A DNA stretch of 64,000 bases from Alphaproteobacteria bacterium LSUCC0684 (GTDB lineage Bacteria > Pseudomonadota > Alphaproteobacteria > Puniceispirillales > UBA1172). Where the stretch lies: assembly GCA_041228335.1 (NCBI GenBank), contig CP166130.1:248001-312000 (forward strand). Direction: 5' to 3'. Both the position numbers and the translations under genes were made by a program. Under the pieces are notes generated by a model. That model was not told the DNA's origin. It worked only from the letters and a program-made list of their open reading frames with translations, and did not search any database. Of the stretch, positions 6,473 to 14,782 are shown piece by piece. Each line of letters begins with the position of its first letter. Position 1 is the first letter of the stretch.

Positions 6473-8203
6473 ATGAACAAAAATAAGAGCCATCCGGCAA
6501 CCTCAAACAGATTGATTGTAGAAGGTTCGGCAGTCGGAAACACTCTGGTATGTCCAGAGGGTTTAAGCTTCTGGGGAGGGGTGGACCCGCAATCAGGCGT
6601 CATTATCGATGCGCATCACCCAAACCATGGCGACTGTATTTCAGGAAAATGCCTGTTGATGCCAACCTCAAGAGGGTCCTGCAGTGGCAGCGGCGTTCTA
6701 TTGCAGCTCGCCCTGAATGAATCAGGGCCGGCAGCAATCGTTTTCAATGAGCCTGAACAGGTATTAACGCTCGGCGCAATTGTCTGTGATCGTATCTTTG
6801 GGGTTAAAATACCGATCATCTACCTCACAAAAGAAGACTACCTTGATGTTGCAAGTGCTGCCACAATGACACTTGCTGAGCGGCAGATTATTATTGAAGA
6901 CAAAGTTATCGATCTAATTCCTGTAAATGTTGATCATCTGAGTTTGACAGAACGGGATAAATCATTTCTTTCAGGAGACCATGGAGCAGCGGCCAAAGCT
7001 GCAATGGAAACTATCTGTTTGATGGCTGCTGTTGAAAATACAGATGAACTGGTAACCGTACATAAAGGCCATATTGATGGGTGCATCCTGGCACATGAGG
7101 CAAATCTCATATTTGCCGAAAAGATGGCGACGCTTGGGGCCAGGGTGAATATTCCTACAACGATTAATGCCATCTCCGTTGATCGTGAGAATTGGAAAAG
7201 CTCGGGTTTATCGACTGAGTTTGGAGAAAAAGCAAGCCGCCTCGCGGATGCATATGTGAATATGGGCGTGAAACCCACATTCACATGTGCCCCATACCTG
7301 CTTGATGATGCGCCACAATTCGGTGAGAAAATTGGATGGTCCGAATCCAACGCCGTGATTTATGCAAATACGGTGATCGGTGCGCAAACGCAAAAACACC
7401 CTGATTATCTTGATCTGTTTATTGCGATGACAGGCCGGGCTCCAGCAACGGGTGTTTATTCGATTGCTGGCAGAAAAGCGAAAATATTGATTCAGATACA
7501 TGTTCCAGGTCAGTGGAGCGCTGATGATGAAGTACTGTGGCCGCTGGTGGGATGGATTGCCGGCAAGCACGCTCCAGATCAAATACCGTTAATTTCAGGG
7601 CTCGAAAACTTGTGTCCGACAACCGATGATTTGAAAGCCTTATGTGCTGCTTTTGGCACAACATCCGGCGCTCCGATGCTTCATATCAGGGGGCATACTC
7701 CGGAAGCCGATGATCAATATGATGAGAAAATGCCAATTAAGGTCATCACCCATAAAGATTTACTCGATGCCTGGAGCGAACTTAATCGGGGGCTGTCAAA
7801 GATAGATCTGGTCGCGATCGGTAGCCCGCATTCATCAATTGATGAAATTAGAAAACTGTCAGCTCTCATGAATGGTAACAGATGCCGGACTGGCACTAGA
7901 TTTATCATCACCACGGGCAGGAAAACGCTAGAAATGGCGAAGAAAGAGGGGATCATTGAGATCCTTGACCGGTCAGGTGTAACGCTGATACCAGACCTTT
8001 GCTGGTGCTCGATCATCGAACCTATATTTCCTAGAGACGCAAAGGGCTTAATGACGAATTCTGGAAAATATGCACACTACGCTCACGGCCTGAGTAATCG
8101 TCATTCACGATTAGGTTCGCTCAAGGAATGTGTTGATGCGGCAATTTCAGGCTTTGCACCACATGAGCCACCAGATTGGTTGATACATAACGAAGAGAAA
8201 TAA
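6473..8203 (+). CDS. Aconitase X, fused small and large domains (probable cis-3-hydroxy-L-proline dehydratase)
   Basis: A 576-residue protein that joins the DUF126 small (swivelling) domain (about residues 12-130) to the DUF521 aconitase X catalytic domain (about 155-570). The small domain shows LSFWGGVDP (31-39) and SRGSCSGSG (66-74), the conserved substrate-site loop. The large domain shows GDHGAAAKAAM, HIDGCILAH and GVKPTFTCAPYLL. Bacterial aconitase X enzymes are known as cis-3-hydroxy-L-proline dehydratases; archaeal homologues act on phosphomevalonate. The HypD-like deaminase, amino acid transporter and GntR gene favour the hydroxyproline role. The protein has no signal peptide, so it is cytoplasmic. 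No ketimine reductase gene for the expected product, 1-pyrroline-2-carboxylate, is seen nearby. Confidence 0.85.
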   Translation: MNKNKSHPATSNRLIVEGSAVGNTLVCPEGLSFWGGVDPQSGVIIDAHHPNHGDCISGKCLLMPTSRGSCSGSGVLLQLALNESGPAAIVFNEPEQVLTLGAIVCDRIFGVKIPIIYLTKEDYLDVASAATMTLAERQIIIEDKVIDLIPVNVDHLSLTERDKSFLSGDHGAAAKAAMETICLMAAVENTDELVTVHKGHIDGCILAHEANLIFAEKMATLGARVNIPTTINAISVDRENWKSSGLSTEFGEKASRLADAYVNMGVKPTFTCAPYLLDDAPQFGEKIGWSESNAVIYANTVIGAQTQKHPDYLDLFIAMTGRAPATGVYSIAGRKAKILIQIHVPGQWSADDEVLWPLVGWIAGKHAPDQIPLISGLENLCPTTDDLKALCAAFGTTSGAPMLHIRGHTPEADDQYDEKMPIKVITHKDLLDAWSELNRGLSKIDLVAIGSPHSSIDEIRKLSALMNGNRCRTGTRFIITTGRKTLEMAKKEGIIEILDRSGVTLIPDLCWCSIIEPIFPRDAKGLMTNSGKYAHYAHGLSNRHSRLGSLKECVDAAISGFAPHEPPDWLIHNEEK

Positions 8204-8302
8204 AATATCGTCTCGGCTTGCTTTCCAATATTTCAGGAGAAGCCTGGTGTTCAATCTTGATAAATCAGCAAGCAGGCAATTAGTTGATGACTTCAGATGA
8301 TT

Positions 8303-9040
8303 TCAGGCATCAAAATTAAATTTCGGAAGAGAAGCCAGGCTTTCTTTAAGCGCCTCGCCCCATTCTCTCGAGACCATTTGAAAATATGAGTTTTCGGCGG
8401 TGATCTTTATCTCTCTGGCTGGAGCAAAACTGTCTATCTCGTAAATGCTCAAGTCAAGTGGCGGGCCGACAGACAGGTTGGCTTTCATGGTTGAGTCGAA
8501 AGAAACCATCAGGAGTTTAACGGCATCCTCAAAACTCATGTCCGGGTCAAATGCCCTGACCAGGATTGGTCGCCCATATTTGGTCTCTCCAATCTGAAAA
8601 AAGGGGTTTTCATCTGATACTTCGATAAAGTTGCCTTCCGGATAGATCAAATAGAGTCGCATATCACCGCCTTTGATCTGGCCGCCAAGGATAAAGGTTG
8701 CTGAAAATGTATTCTCGGCTTTTTGCTGGCCTCTGGCGGAAGTGTCGATCACTTCTGCCAGTACTTGGCTGACGGTGCGCGCAACCTGGAACATGGTTGG
8801 AGCTTCCAAAATGGACGGCGACCGTTCGCTCCGAACTTTTGTTTGCTCTGACAAAATACTGATCACGGCTTGGCTGGTAGCCAAGTTGCCGGCGGTGGTA
8901 AGCAAAATTTGCCTTTCTCCGGGCACACTCCATCTAAATGTCTTCGGGTATCGCGAAATGTTGTCAAGGCCACCATTGGTGAGCGTGTCCGACATAAATA
9001 CCAGTCCGCGCGACAGTTTCAGGGCTACACAATATGACAT
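8303..9040 (-). CDS. Anbu: proteasome-like Ntn-hydrolase with Ser at the nucleophile position
   Basis: A 245-residue protein of the Anbu (ancestral beta subunit) type, related to HslV and proteasome beta subunits. The N-terminus MSYCVALKLSRGLVFMSDT, then TNGGLDNISRYPK, matches the family. After Met removal Ser would be residue 1, with Asp17 and Lys32 at the places expected for the catalytic Asp and Lys. Most Anbu sequences I recall have Thr at this first position, so TCA (Ser) is notable. The gene is last in a four-gene operon with transglutaminase, alpha-E and ATP-grasp genes, the characteristic Anbu neighbourhood. The physiological substrate of such clusters is not established; a peptide-tagging or peptide-synthesis cycle has been proposed. 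Confidence 0.9.
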   Translation of the reverse strand: MSYCVALKLSRGLVFMSDTLTNGGLDNISRYPKTFRWSVPGERQILLTTAGNLATSQAVISILSEQTKVRSERSPSILEAPTMFQVARTVSQVLAEVIDTSARGQQKAENTFSATFILGGQIKGGDMRLYLIYPEGNFIEVSDENPFFQIGETKYGRPILVRAFDPDMSFEDAVKLLMVSFDSTMKANLSVGPPLDLSIYEIDSFAPAREIKITAENSYFQMVSREWGEALKESLASLPKFNFDA

Positions 9041-9056
9041 TTGAAATCGACCTTAA

Positions 9057-9872
9057 TCATTGTTGGCTGACCATTATTCGCGTGGCAATCTGCTCTTCAC
9101 CACTGCCAAATCTGACACCCGATAATGGAATTACATCCGCATAGTCAAATCCCGTTGCAAGTTTCACGTAGCGGTCATCAGGCGAGATTCCATTTGAAAT
9201 ATCAAATCCCACCCAACCCAGTCCTTCGACATGAACTTCGGCCCAGGCGTGGCTGGCTTCTTGAATCTTGTCGTCATGCATCATCAAATATCCGCTGACA
9301 TAGCGTGCGCTGAAACCAAGCAGGCGTGCCACGGCCGTAAAGGCATGTACGTGATCCTGACATACACCTGCGCCTATTTCCATGGCCATTTCTGCGGTTG
9401 TATTGATATCAGTTTTTCCCTTCGAATATTCAATGTTAGCCAATATACGTGCTGATAGTTCGTGCAGAATCTGAAGGTCTCCATTCAGATCGGCCTGCTT
9501 CAAGCTTCTCATCTCTTTGCTCAATTGCCGAAGAAGGGGGCCGGGCATTGAGAGTGAAGTGGGGTTCTTGAAAAGGTCAAGAGGGAGGTGGCTGTCATGC
9601 ACGCCAACTATGCCGTTCATATCCGTGACATCAATCTGTCCACCACACAAAATTTGCATTTTATTGGCTTCAGCATGATTCCTGCAAAGATGAACCCTGT
9701 TGCCATGATAATCGACTGTTTCCATCACTATTTCCCCACCTTCGACGGTTACGTCCCACTCAATGACGTGCTGGTGGGTGTTTTCTAGCGGTGTAAGGTG
9801 CAAACGCTGGACAACAGATTTAGGAGTTGTTTCATAGTCAAATACAGTTTGATGATTAATTGAATGAATCAT
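9057..9872 (-). CDS. Transglutaminase-like cysteine protease of the Anbu cluster
   Basis: A 271-residue protein with an N-terminal beta-rich domain (HQTVFDYETTP, SVVQRLHLTP) typical of bacterial transglutaminase-like proteins, followed by the papain-like core. The Cys-His-Asp triad is visible in GAGVCQDHVHAF, ASHAWAEVHV and GWVGFDISNG, so the enzyme looks active. It lacks a signal peptide and is predicted to be cytoplasmic. The gene sits 16 bases before the Anbu gene and two bases after alpha-E, so it is part of one transcript. In this conserved cluster it is expected to cut or transfer an amide bond on the product of the ATP-grasp enzyme; this is inference from context. Confidence 0.88.
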   Translation of the reverse strand: MIHSINHQTVFDYETTPKSVVQRLHLTPLENTHQHVIEWDVTVEGGEIVMETVDYHGNRVHLCRNHAEANKMQILCGGQIDVTDMNGIVGVHDSHLPLDLFKNPTSLSMPGPLLRQLSKEMRSLKQADLNGDLQILHELSARILANIEYSKGKTDINTTAEMAMEIGAGVCQDHVHAFTAVARLLGFSARYVSGYLMMHDDKIQEASHAWAEVHVEGLGWVGFDISNGISPDDRYVKLATGFDYADVIPLSGVRFGSGEEQIATRIMVSQQ

Positions 9873-9874
9873 GG

Positions 9875-10813
9875 TTAATTGAAATTAAAATCACTGGCGA
9901 TGGTCAGGCTTAATTGATTGTTCTTTACAATATGTTCGTTGATAAAGTCCCTGAGATTGATTTTCTTTATAATCTGTGACCGGGCATGATTTAGATCCAG
10001 ACAAATCTCACGCGCCATGTCTAAACTTTTATAATCTCTGCCATAGGAGTTGGAAAGTTCTTCAAGATTTGAACTCATCTCCTTATAGCAAAAATTTATC
10101 GACCTCGGCATACGTTCGTCAAAAATCAAAAAGTCGGAAACCCCAAGGGGGTCAAGGCGGCCTTTTTTCAGCCAATTGAATGAACGCCACGCAGCAAGGG
10201 AACGAAGCATGACTTCCCACTGGCTCTGATCCTCACTGCCTCCGATAACCTTGGCAGTTGGCAATAGGCGGTGATATTTCGCGTCTACGGTTCTGATAGT
10301 GTTGTCTGCCCGCTCGATATAGGTGCCAAGACATATGAAATTGAAGATATCATTATGCAGCATTGTTCCATAAAGCGCGCCGCGGAACAGGGAACTCCCC
10401 TTTATGATGCCTTCAAGAATTGTCGGCAGATCGTGGATGTTCACAGGTCTTTTCAATGCCGCCTCGCAGGCGATCCAGCTTTCATTCAGTGACAACCAGA
10501 CCTCTTGCGTAAGAGATGTGCGAACCGACCGGCCGTTTTGTCTGGCTTTCGACATGAGCGATATTACGCTATTCAGGTTATCTCTGTCTCGAAGCAGGAA
10601 ATTGATGACGTTTGTTGTTGAGGGAGTGCCGTATTTTTCATCAAAGACGGTTGCTAGCCCATCATAGACAACTATGGCGGTCCATTCCTCCTGGCCTTCA
10701 TCCTCTCGCGATAAGGCATGGTGCAGGGCGGCCTGAATCCGGCGCGCAGTATTCTCGCTGCGCTCAAGGTAGCGCGCCATCCAGAATAAATTGTCACCGT
10801 GGCGTCCAAGCAT
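9875..10813 (-). CDS. Alpha-E domain protein of the Anbu cluster
   Basis: A 312-residue, mostly alpha-helical protein beginning MLGRHGDNLFWMARYLERSE, the characteristic start of alpha-E domain proteins, with ENTARRI following. A second motif, YGTMLHNDIFNFICLGTYIERADNT, lies near the middle. These proteins accompany the circularly permuted ATP-grasp enzyme and sometimes are fused to it. No catalytic residues are known to me for the family. The start codon directly follows the ATP-grasp stop with no gap, which suggests translational coupling and a stable complex between the two products. Confidence 0.88.
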   Translation of the reverse strand: MLGRHGDNLFWMARYLERSENTARRIQAALHHALSREDEGQEEWTAIVVYDGLATVFDEKYGTPSTTNVINFLLRDRDNLNSVISLMSKARQNGRSVRTSLTQEVWLSLNESWIACEAALKRPVNIHDLPTILEGIIKGSSLFRGALYGTMLHNDIFNFICLGTYIERADNTIRTVDAKYHRLLPTAKVIGGSEDQSQWEVMLRSLAAWRSFNWLKKGRLDPLGVSDFLIFDERMPRSINFCYKEMSSNLEELSNSYGRDYKSLDMAREICLDLNHARSQIIKKINLRDFINEHIVKNNQLSLTIASDFNFN

Positions 10814-12223
10814 TTATGATCCTAACACCCAAGTATCTTTGGTGCCCCCACCCTGGCTTGAGTTTACCACCAATGACCCTTTTTTAAGGGCGACTCGGGT
10901 TAACCCGCCGGGCGTGACCTTTATGGAGTCGGGTGACACAAGTACAAATGGCCGTAAGTCAACATGGCGTGGCGCGAGACCGCTTTTTGTGAGGATTGGC
11001 ACGGTGGACAGTGCCAGAGTCGGTTGAGCGACATATTTACCCGGATTAGCTCTGAGTTTTCGTGCAAAGGCTGCCAGTTCGCGTTTGCTTGCAGCAGGAC
11101 CGACCAGCATTCCGTAACCGCCTGAACCATGCACCTCTTTGACCACCAGTTCATTCAAATGGTCAAGCACATAGCTCAGATTGTCAGCCTCGGCACAGCG
11201 CCAGGTTGGAATATTGTTTAGCAACGCTCTTTCGCCTGTATAAAATCTGATGATTTCGGGCACATATGAATAAATTGCCTTATCATCAGCAATGCCCGTT
11301 CCCGGAGCATTGGCAAGTATTACACTCCCGTTCCGGTAGGCATCAAAGAGGCCGGGTGTACCAAGCAGACTGTTGGGATTGAATGAAAGGGGATCAAGAA
11401 ATTCATCATCAACCCGTCGGTAAATGACATCAACAGTTTCTGTGCCGGCGGTGGTGCGGATCATCACCCGTCCGTCGCAGATTTCCAAATCAGAGCCCTG
11501 CACAAGCTCAACACCCATCTCGTCAGCCAGAAACGAGTGTTCGTAATAGGCTGAATTGAAAATGCCTGGTGTCAGCACAACAATATTCGGGTCACTGGTA
11601 TTGGTTTTGGCACAGGACGAAAGTGACTTGAAAAGCTCTTTTGGGTAACCGCTGATTGGTTTTATCTGGTGAGTTGTAAAGAGCTCTGGAAACATGTGCT
11701 GCATCGTAGAGCGATTTTCAAGCATGTATGATACGCCAGAAGGAACCCTGGCATTATCCTCCAAAACAAAGAAATCGTTTGGACCTGTCCGAACTATGTC
11801 CACACCAACAATATGAGTATAGACACCTCCCGGAGGGGTGAAACCGCACATTTGTGGCAGGAAAGCTTTATTCTTGTATATCAAATCCGCAGGAATTATT
11901 CCTGCTTTAATGATTTCCTGACCATTATAGATATCATTAAGAAACGCATTTATTGCAGCAACGCGCTGTATGATGCCGCGCTCCAATCCTCGCCATTCAT
12001 CCGCTGATAGAATCCTGGGTATCAGATCAAAAGGTATTAAGCGCTCTTCAGCTTCTTTGTCACCGTATACATTGAAGGTGATACCCACCCGACGGAAAAG
12101 TTCTTCAGCTGTGGCAGACTTTGTTGAGAGTTTTTTCAAGTCCTGACTGTTTAGCCACGCCAAAAGCTTTTTGTATGGTTCACGACCATCTTCACTTTGG
12201 CTGCTTAACATCTCATCAAACAT
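10814..12223 (-). CDS. Circularly permuted ATP-grasp protein of the Anbu cluster
   Basis: A 469-residue protein of the COG2308 type (circularly permuted ATP-grasp), a predicted amide-bond-forming ligase. Recognisable stretches are GFTPPGGVYTHIVGVDIVR, FVLEDNARVPSGVSYMLENR (metal/ATP site region), YRRVDDEFLDPLSF, VKEVHGSGGYGMLVGP (Lys and Gly-rich nucleotide loop) and the C-terminal DLRPFVLVSPD. The ATG at 12223 with AGG five bases upstream is preferred to a GTG at 12229. It is the first gene of the Anbu operon and lies just downstream of an inverted repeat at 12265-12289. Its acceptor and amino acid substrates cannot be read from sequence. Confidence 0.88.
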   Translation of the reverse strand: MFDEMLSSQSEDGREPYKKLLAWLNSQDLKKLSTKSATAEELFRRVGITFNVYGDKEAEERLIPFDLIPRILSADEWRGLERGIIQRVAAINAFLNDIYNGQEIIKAGIIPADLIYKNKAFLPQMCGFTPPGGVYTHIVGVDIVRTGPNDFFVLEDNARVPSGVSYMLENRSTMQHMFPELFTTHQIKPISGYPKELFKSLSSCAKTNTSDPNIVVLTPGIFNSAYYEHSFLADEMGVELVQGSDLEICDGRVMIRTTAGTETVDVIYRRVDDEFLDPLSFNPNSLLGTPGLFDAYRNGSVILANAPGTGIADDKAIYSYVPEIIRFYTGERALLNNIPTWRCAEADNLSYVLDHLNELVVKEVHGSGGYGMLVGPAASKRELAAFARKLRANPGKYVAQPTLALSTVPILTKSGLAPRHVDLRPFVLVSPDSIKVTPGGLTRVALKKGSLVVNSSQGGGTKDTWVLGS

Positions 12224-12264
12224 CGTCACCTGACTCCGCGCGACTGGCGCTTAATTACACTATA

Positions 12265-12289
12265 GTTTGAACAGAAAAGCATTGTTCAA
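12265..12289. promoter_or_regulatory. Perfect inverted repeat upstream of the Anbu operon
   Basis: TTTGAAC (12265-12271) and GTTCAAA (12283-12289) form a perfect 7-bp inverted repeat with an 11-base spacer, about 40 bases before the first codon of the ATP-grasp gene. The position fits an operator that overlaps the promoter. The regulator is unknown. It differs from the alphaproteobacterial LexA box, which is a direct repeat with a 7-base spacer. Confidence 0.5.
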
Positions 12290-12419
12290 AAAAGTGTTAA
12301 TTTTTGCCATCGGGTATGCAAAAACCGCACCGCTGTACTTTGTTAAGGTGATAATGGCTGGTGAATGGGTGGGGTCTGGTGATGGCTGGCCATCTTCGCT
12401 AAAAGTTCATCTCTGCTGA

Positions 12420-12536
12420 TCGGCGTTGCGGCGGCCAGTGCCGGGCCTGGTGGTGATCGACGGCAAGCTGATCGAAAAACCGGTGCTTCGGGATATACAC
12501 CGAATTGTGGCGATTGCCGACCAGATGGGATTATAA
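12420..12536 (+). pseudogene. C-terminal relic of a CitE/HpcH-type lyase
   Basis: Thirty-eight codons after an in-frame stop at 12417 read LVVIDGKLIEKPVLRDIHRI, then VAIADQMGL and a stop. This resembles the C-terminal end of citrate lyase beta/HpcH-HpaI family enzymes (VMxDGKMIDxPxxxxAxRIxAxAE). No start or remaining catalytic domain precedes it; upstream is non-coding sequence. It is best read as the 3' remnant of a deleted gene, sitting 27 bases before the methanethiol oxidase gene and at the boundary between the AT-rich and GC-richer parts of the window. Confidence 0.5.
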
Positions 12537-12563
12537 TAAGAATTAATAGAGGGAGACTGGATA

Positions 12564-13913
12564 ATGGAATGTTGTGGCCCGGGTTATGCAAGCCCTCAAG
12601 ACGCGATCAGGGCGCCGCGGGAGAAGCTGCTTTATACGATAGCCATCTATACCGGCACAGGTATCCAGAAGCCGGATTATCTGGCCACCGTGGATGTTGA
12701 CCCCGACAGCCCGACCTATAGTCAGGTGATCCACCGGCTTGAGATGCCGGGGATCGGCGATGAGTTGCATCACATGGGCTGGAACGCGTGTTCCTCCTGC
12801 CATGATGATGCGAGCATGTCCCGCAAATATCTGATCCTGCCCGGGGTGCGATCAAACAATCTGCATATTGTCGATACCGCCACCGACCCGCGGGCGCCGC
12901 GCCTCCATAAGGTGATTGATGGCGCAGAGATCAAATCAAAGGCCGATCTCTCCGGCCCGCATACGGTGCATTGCCTCGGCAGTGAGATCATCATCTCCTT
13001 CCTCGGCAACGCGAAGGGCGAGGCACCGGGCGGGTATCTTCATCTCAACAAGGATTTTGAGATTGTGGGCCGCTGGGAGAATTCCATGGGGGAAATCAAA
13101 TTCGGCTATGATTTCTGGTACCAGCCGCGGCATAACGTGATGGTCTCGTCGGAATGGGCGGCACCGAACACCTTTATGCCCGGCTTTGATCTGGAAGAAG
13201 TCGGCCATCTCAAATACGGGCGTGAGCTCCATTTCTGGGATTTCGAAAAACGTGAGCCGATAGAGAGTTTTTATCTCGGCGAAGACGGGCTGATCCCGCT
13301 GGAGGTCAAATTTCACCACAACCCGGACAGCACCCATGGCTTCTGCGGCGCGGCGCTCAGCACCAACGTGATCCACTGGTGGAAGAACGATGCCGGCAAC
13401 TGGCAATGGGAGAAGATCATCGATGTGGCAAACGAGCCGCATCCCGACTGGCCCATCCCGGTGCCGGGGGTGATGTCGGCGATCCTTGTCTCAATGGACG
13501 ACAGATACCTTTATCTCAACAACTGGCTCCATGGCGATATGCGGCAATACGATATCTCGGACCCGCATAACCCCAAACTGACAGGCCAGGTCTGGATGGG
13601 CGGGCTTCTGGGCCGGGCGCCGGTGGTCAACGGGGTTGAGATGGCGGGCGGCCCGCAGATGTTCCAGCTTTCACTTGATGGGCGGCGGCTTTACGTCACC
13701 ACCTCGCTCTTTTCAACATGGGACAATCAGTTCTATCCCGAGATACGTGAGAAAGGCGGCGTCATGGTGATGATCGACTGCGATCCGATCAATGGCGGGA
13801 TGTCGATCAACCCTGATTTCATCGTCAATTTCGGTGGTGAGCCGAACGGCCCGTCACGGTGCCATGAGATGCGGTATCCCGGCGGTGATTGCACAAGCGA
13901 TATCTGGCTATGA
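12564..13913 (+). CDS. mtoX: Methanethiol oxidase (selenium-binding protein 1 family)
   Basis: A 449-residue seven-bladed beta-propeller protein of the SELENBP1/methanethiol oxidase family. It starts ECCGPGYASPQDA, contains WNACSSCHDD, GYDFWYQPRHNVMVSSEWAA and YLNNWLHGDMRQYDISDPH, and ends RYPGGDCTSDIWL, matching the human protein almost motif for motif. The known reaction is oxidation of methanethiol to formaldehyde, hydrogen sulfide and hydrogen peroxide, with copper at the active site through conserved His residues. Methanethiol arises in marine bacteria from DMSP demethylation. There is no signal peptide, so the protein appears cytoplasmic. GAGGGAG precedes the start. Its stop overlaps the ferredoxin start (ATGA), so the two are coupled. 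Confidence 0.9.
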   Translation: MECCGPGYASPQDAIRAPREKLLYTIAIYTGTGIQKPDYLATVDVDPDSPTYSQVIHRLEMPGIGDELHHMGWNACSSCHDDASMSRKYLILPGVRSNNLHIVDTATDPRAPRLHKVIDGAEIKSKADLSGPHTVHCLGSEIIISFLGNAKGEAPGGYLHLNKDFEIVGRWENSMGEIKFGYDFWYQPRHNVMVSSEWAAPNTFMPGFDLEEVGHLKYGRELHFWDFEKREPIESFYLGEDGLIPLEVKFHHNPDSTHGFCGAALSTNVIHWWKNDAGNWQWEKIIDVANEPHPDWPIPVPGVMSAILVSMDDRYLYLNNWLHGDMRQYDISDPHNPKLTGQVWMGGLLGRAPVVNGVEMAGGPQMFQLSLDGRRLYVTTSLFSTWDNQFYPEIREKGGVMVMIDCDPINGGMSINPDFIVNFGGEPNGPSRCHEMRYPGGDCTSDIWL

Positions 13914-14272
13914 TCACCATTACCATCGCCAATCAGGATAACGCCACTTATCAGGTGAAGGGCCGTAAGCCTCTCCTTGATGAGTTGCGCGATCAGGGGG
14001 TAGACCTCCCCTATGGGTGCAAATATGGCGGCTGTATCACCTGCGCTGCAAAACTCATCGAGGGTGAGGTGGACCAACGGGCCCAGGTAGCCCTCAACAA
14101 TCGGCAGATCAGCGATGGATATGTCATACTCTGCGTTGCCCGGGCCAAAAGCGACTGCATTTTTGAGATCGGGGTGGAAAGCCATGATAAACTCTACCGC
14201 AACCCGTTTCTGGATCCGCTTGCACCCCATGAATTAAAGGCCGATATTGCAACACCGAAGGATATAGACTGA
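13910..14272 (+). CDS. Plant-type [2Fe-2S] ferredoxin
   Basis: A 120-residue ferredoxin. The cluster ligands are in YGCKYGGCITC (Cys-x4-Cys-x2-Cys) with the fourth Cys about 35 residues later in VILCVA, the standard [2Fe-2S] plant/mammalian pattern. The ATG at 13910 is chosen because it overlaps the methanethiol oxidase stop; an ATG at 13889 would overlap more and add seven unlikely residues. The gene also overlaps the next start (TGATG at 14270-14274). Its placement suggests a redox partner for the oxidase or for the downstream flavin dehydrogenase; which one is unknown. Confidence 0.88.
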   Translation: MITITIANQDNATYQVKGRKPLLDELRDQGVDLPYGCKYGGCITCAAKLIEGEVDQRAQVALNNRQISDGYVILCVARAKSDCIFEIGVESHDKLYRNPFLDPLAPHELKADIATPKDID

Positions 14273-14730
14273 TGGCGTATATGAACCATGATGAACCTTA
14301 CACGGATGAATATCTGCAAGATATCCTCTCTTCGGTGAAGACGATCGCCATGGTCGGCGCGAGCCCCGACAAGACCAAGTTCAGCTATGGTGTCTTGCGG
14401 GTGTTGCATGAGACCGGCTATGACATGATCCCGATCAACCCGCGGCCGGGGCTTGAAGAGATCAGGGGGCTTAAAGTCTACCCGAGCCTCGCTGCCATTG
14501 ACCGGCCGGTGGATATGGTGGAGGTTTTCCGCAAGCCTGAAGACCTCTATGGTGTGGCAGAGGAAGCGATCGCCATCGGCGCGAAAGTGCTGTGGGGGCA
14601 GATCGGCGTGGTGGATCATGAAGCCGCGCGCCTCGCTGAAGACGCAGGGCTCAGGGTGGTGATGAACCGCTGCCCGAAGATTGAGCTCTTCCGCCCCTTC
14701 TGGAAGCCGCGCCTCGATCTCAAAATCTGA
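14272..14730 (+). CDS. CoA-binding domain protein (YccU-like)
   Basis: A 152-residue single-domain protein of the CoA_binding_2 family, a Rossmann fold that binds CoA and is related to the N-terminal domain of succinyl-CoA synthetase alpha. The motif IAMVGASPDKTKFSYGVLR lies at the N-terminus, PINPRPGLEEIRGLKVYPSL in the middle and LWGQIGVVDHEAARLAEDAG later. The C-terminal MNRCPKIE is typical of the family. It overlaps the ferredoxin stop and is followed by the dehydrogenase gene after 52 bases. The biological role of these small proteins is poorly defined; here it travels with sulfur metabolism genes. Confidence 0.85.
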   Translation: MAYMNHDEPYTDEYLQDILSSVKTIAMVGASPDKTKFSYGVLRVLHETGYDMIPINPRPGLEEIRGLKVYPSLAAIDRPVDMVEVFRKPEDLYGVAEEAIAIGAKVLWGQIGVVDHEAARLAEDAGLRVVMNRCPKIELFRPFWKPRLDLKI

Positions 14731-14782
14731 TGAGAGAAAAGACGGCCATCACCTTAAAGCAGTAGCCCGGGAAAGCCAGAAA

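Noticed and set aside
12265-12289. Possible LexA (SOS) box upstream of the Anbu operon
   Set aside because: The alphaproteobacterial LexA site is a direct GTTC-N7-GTTC repeat; here the halves are inverted with an 11-base spacer.
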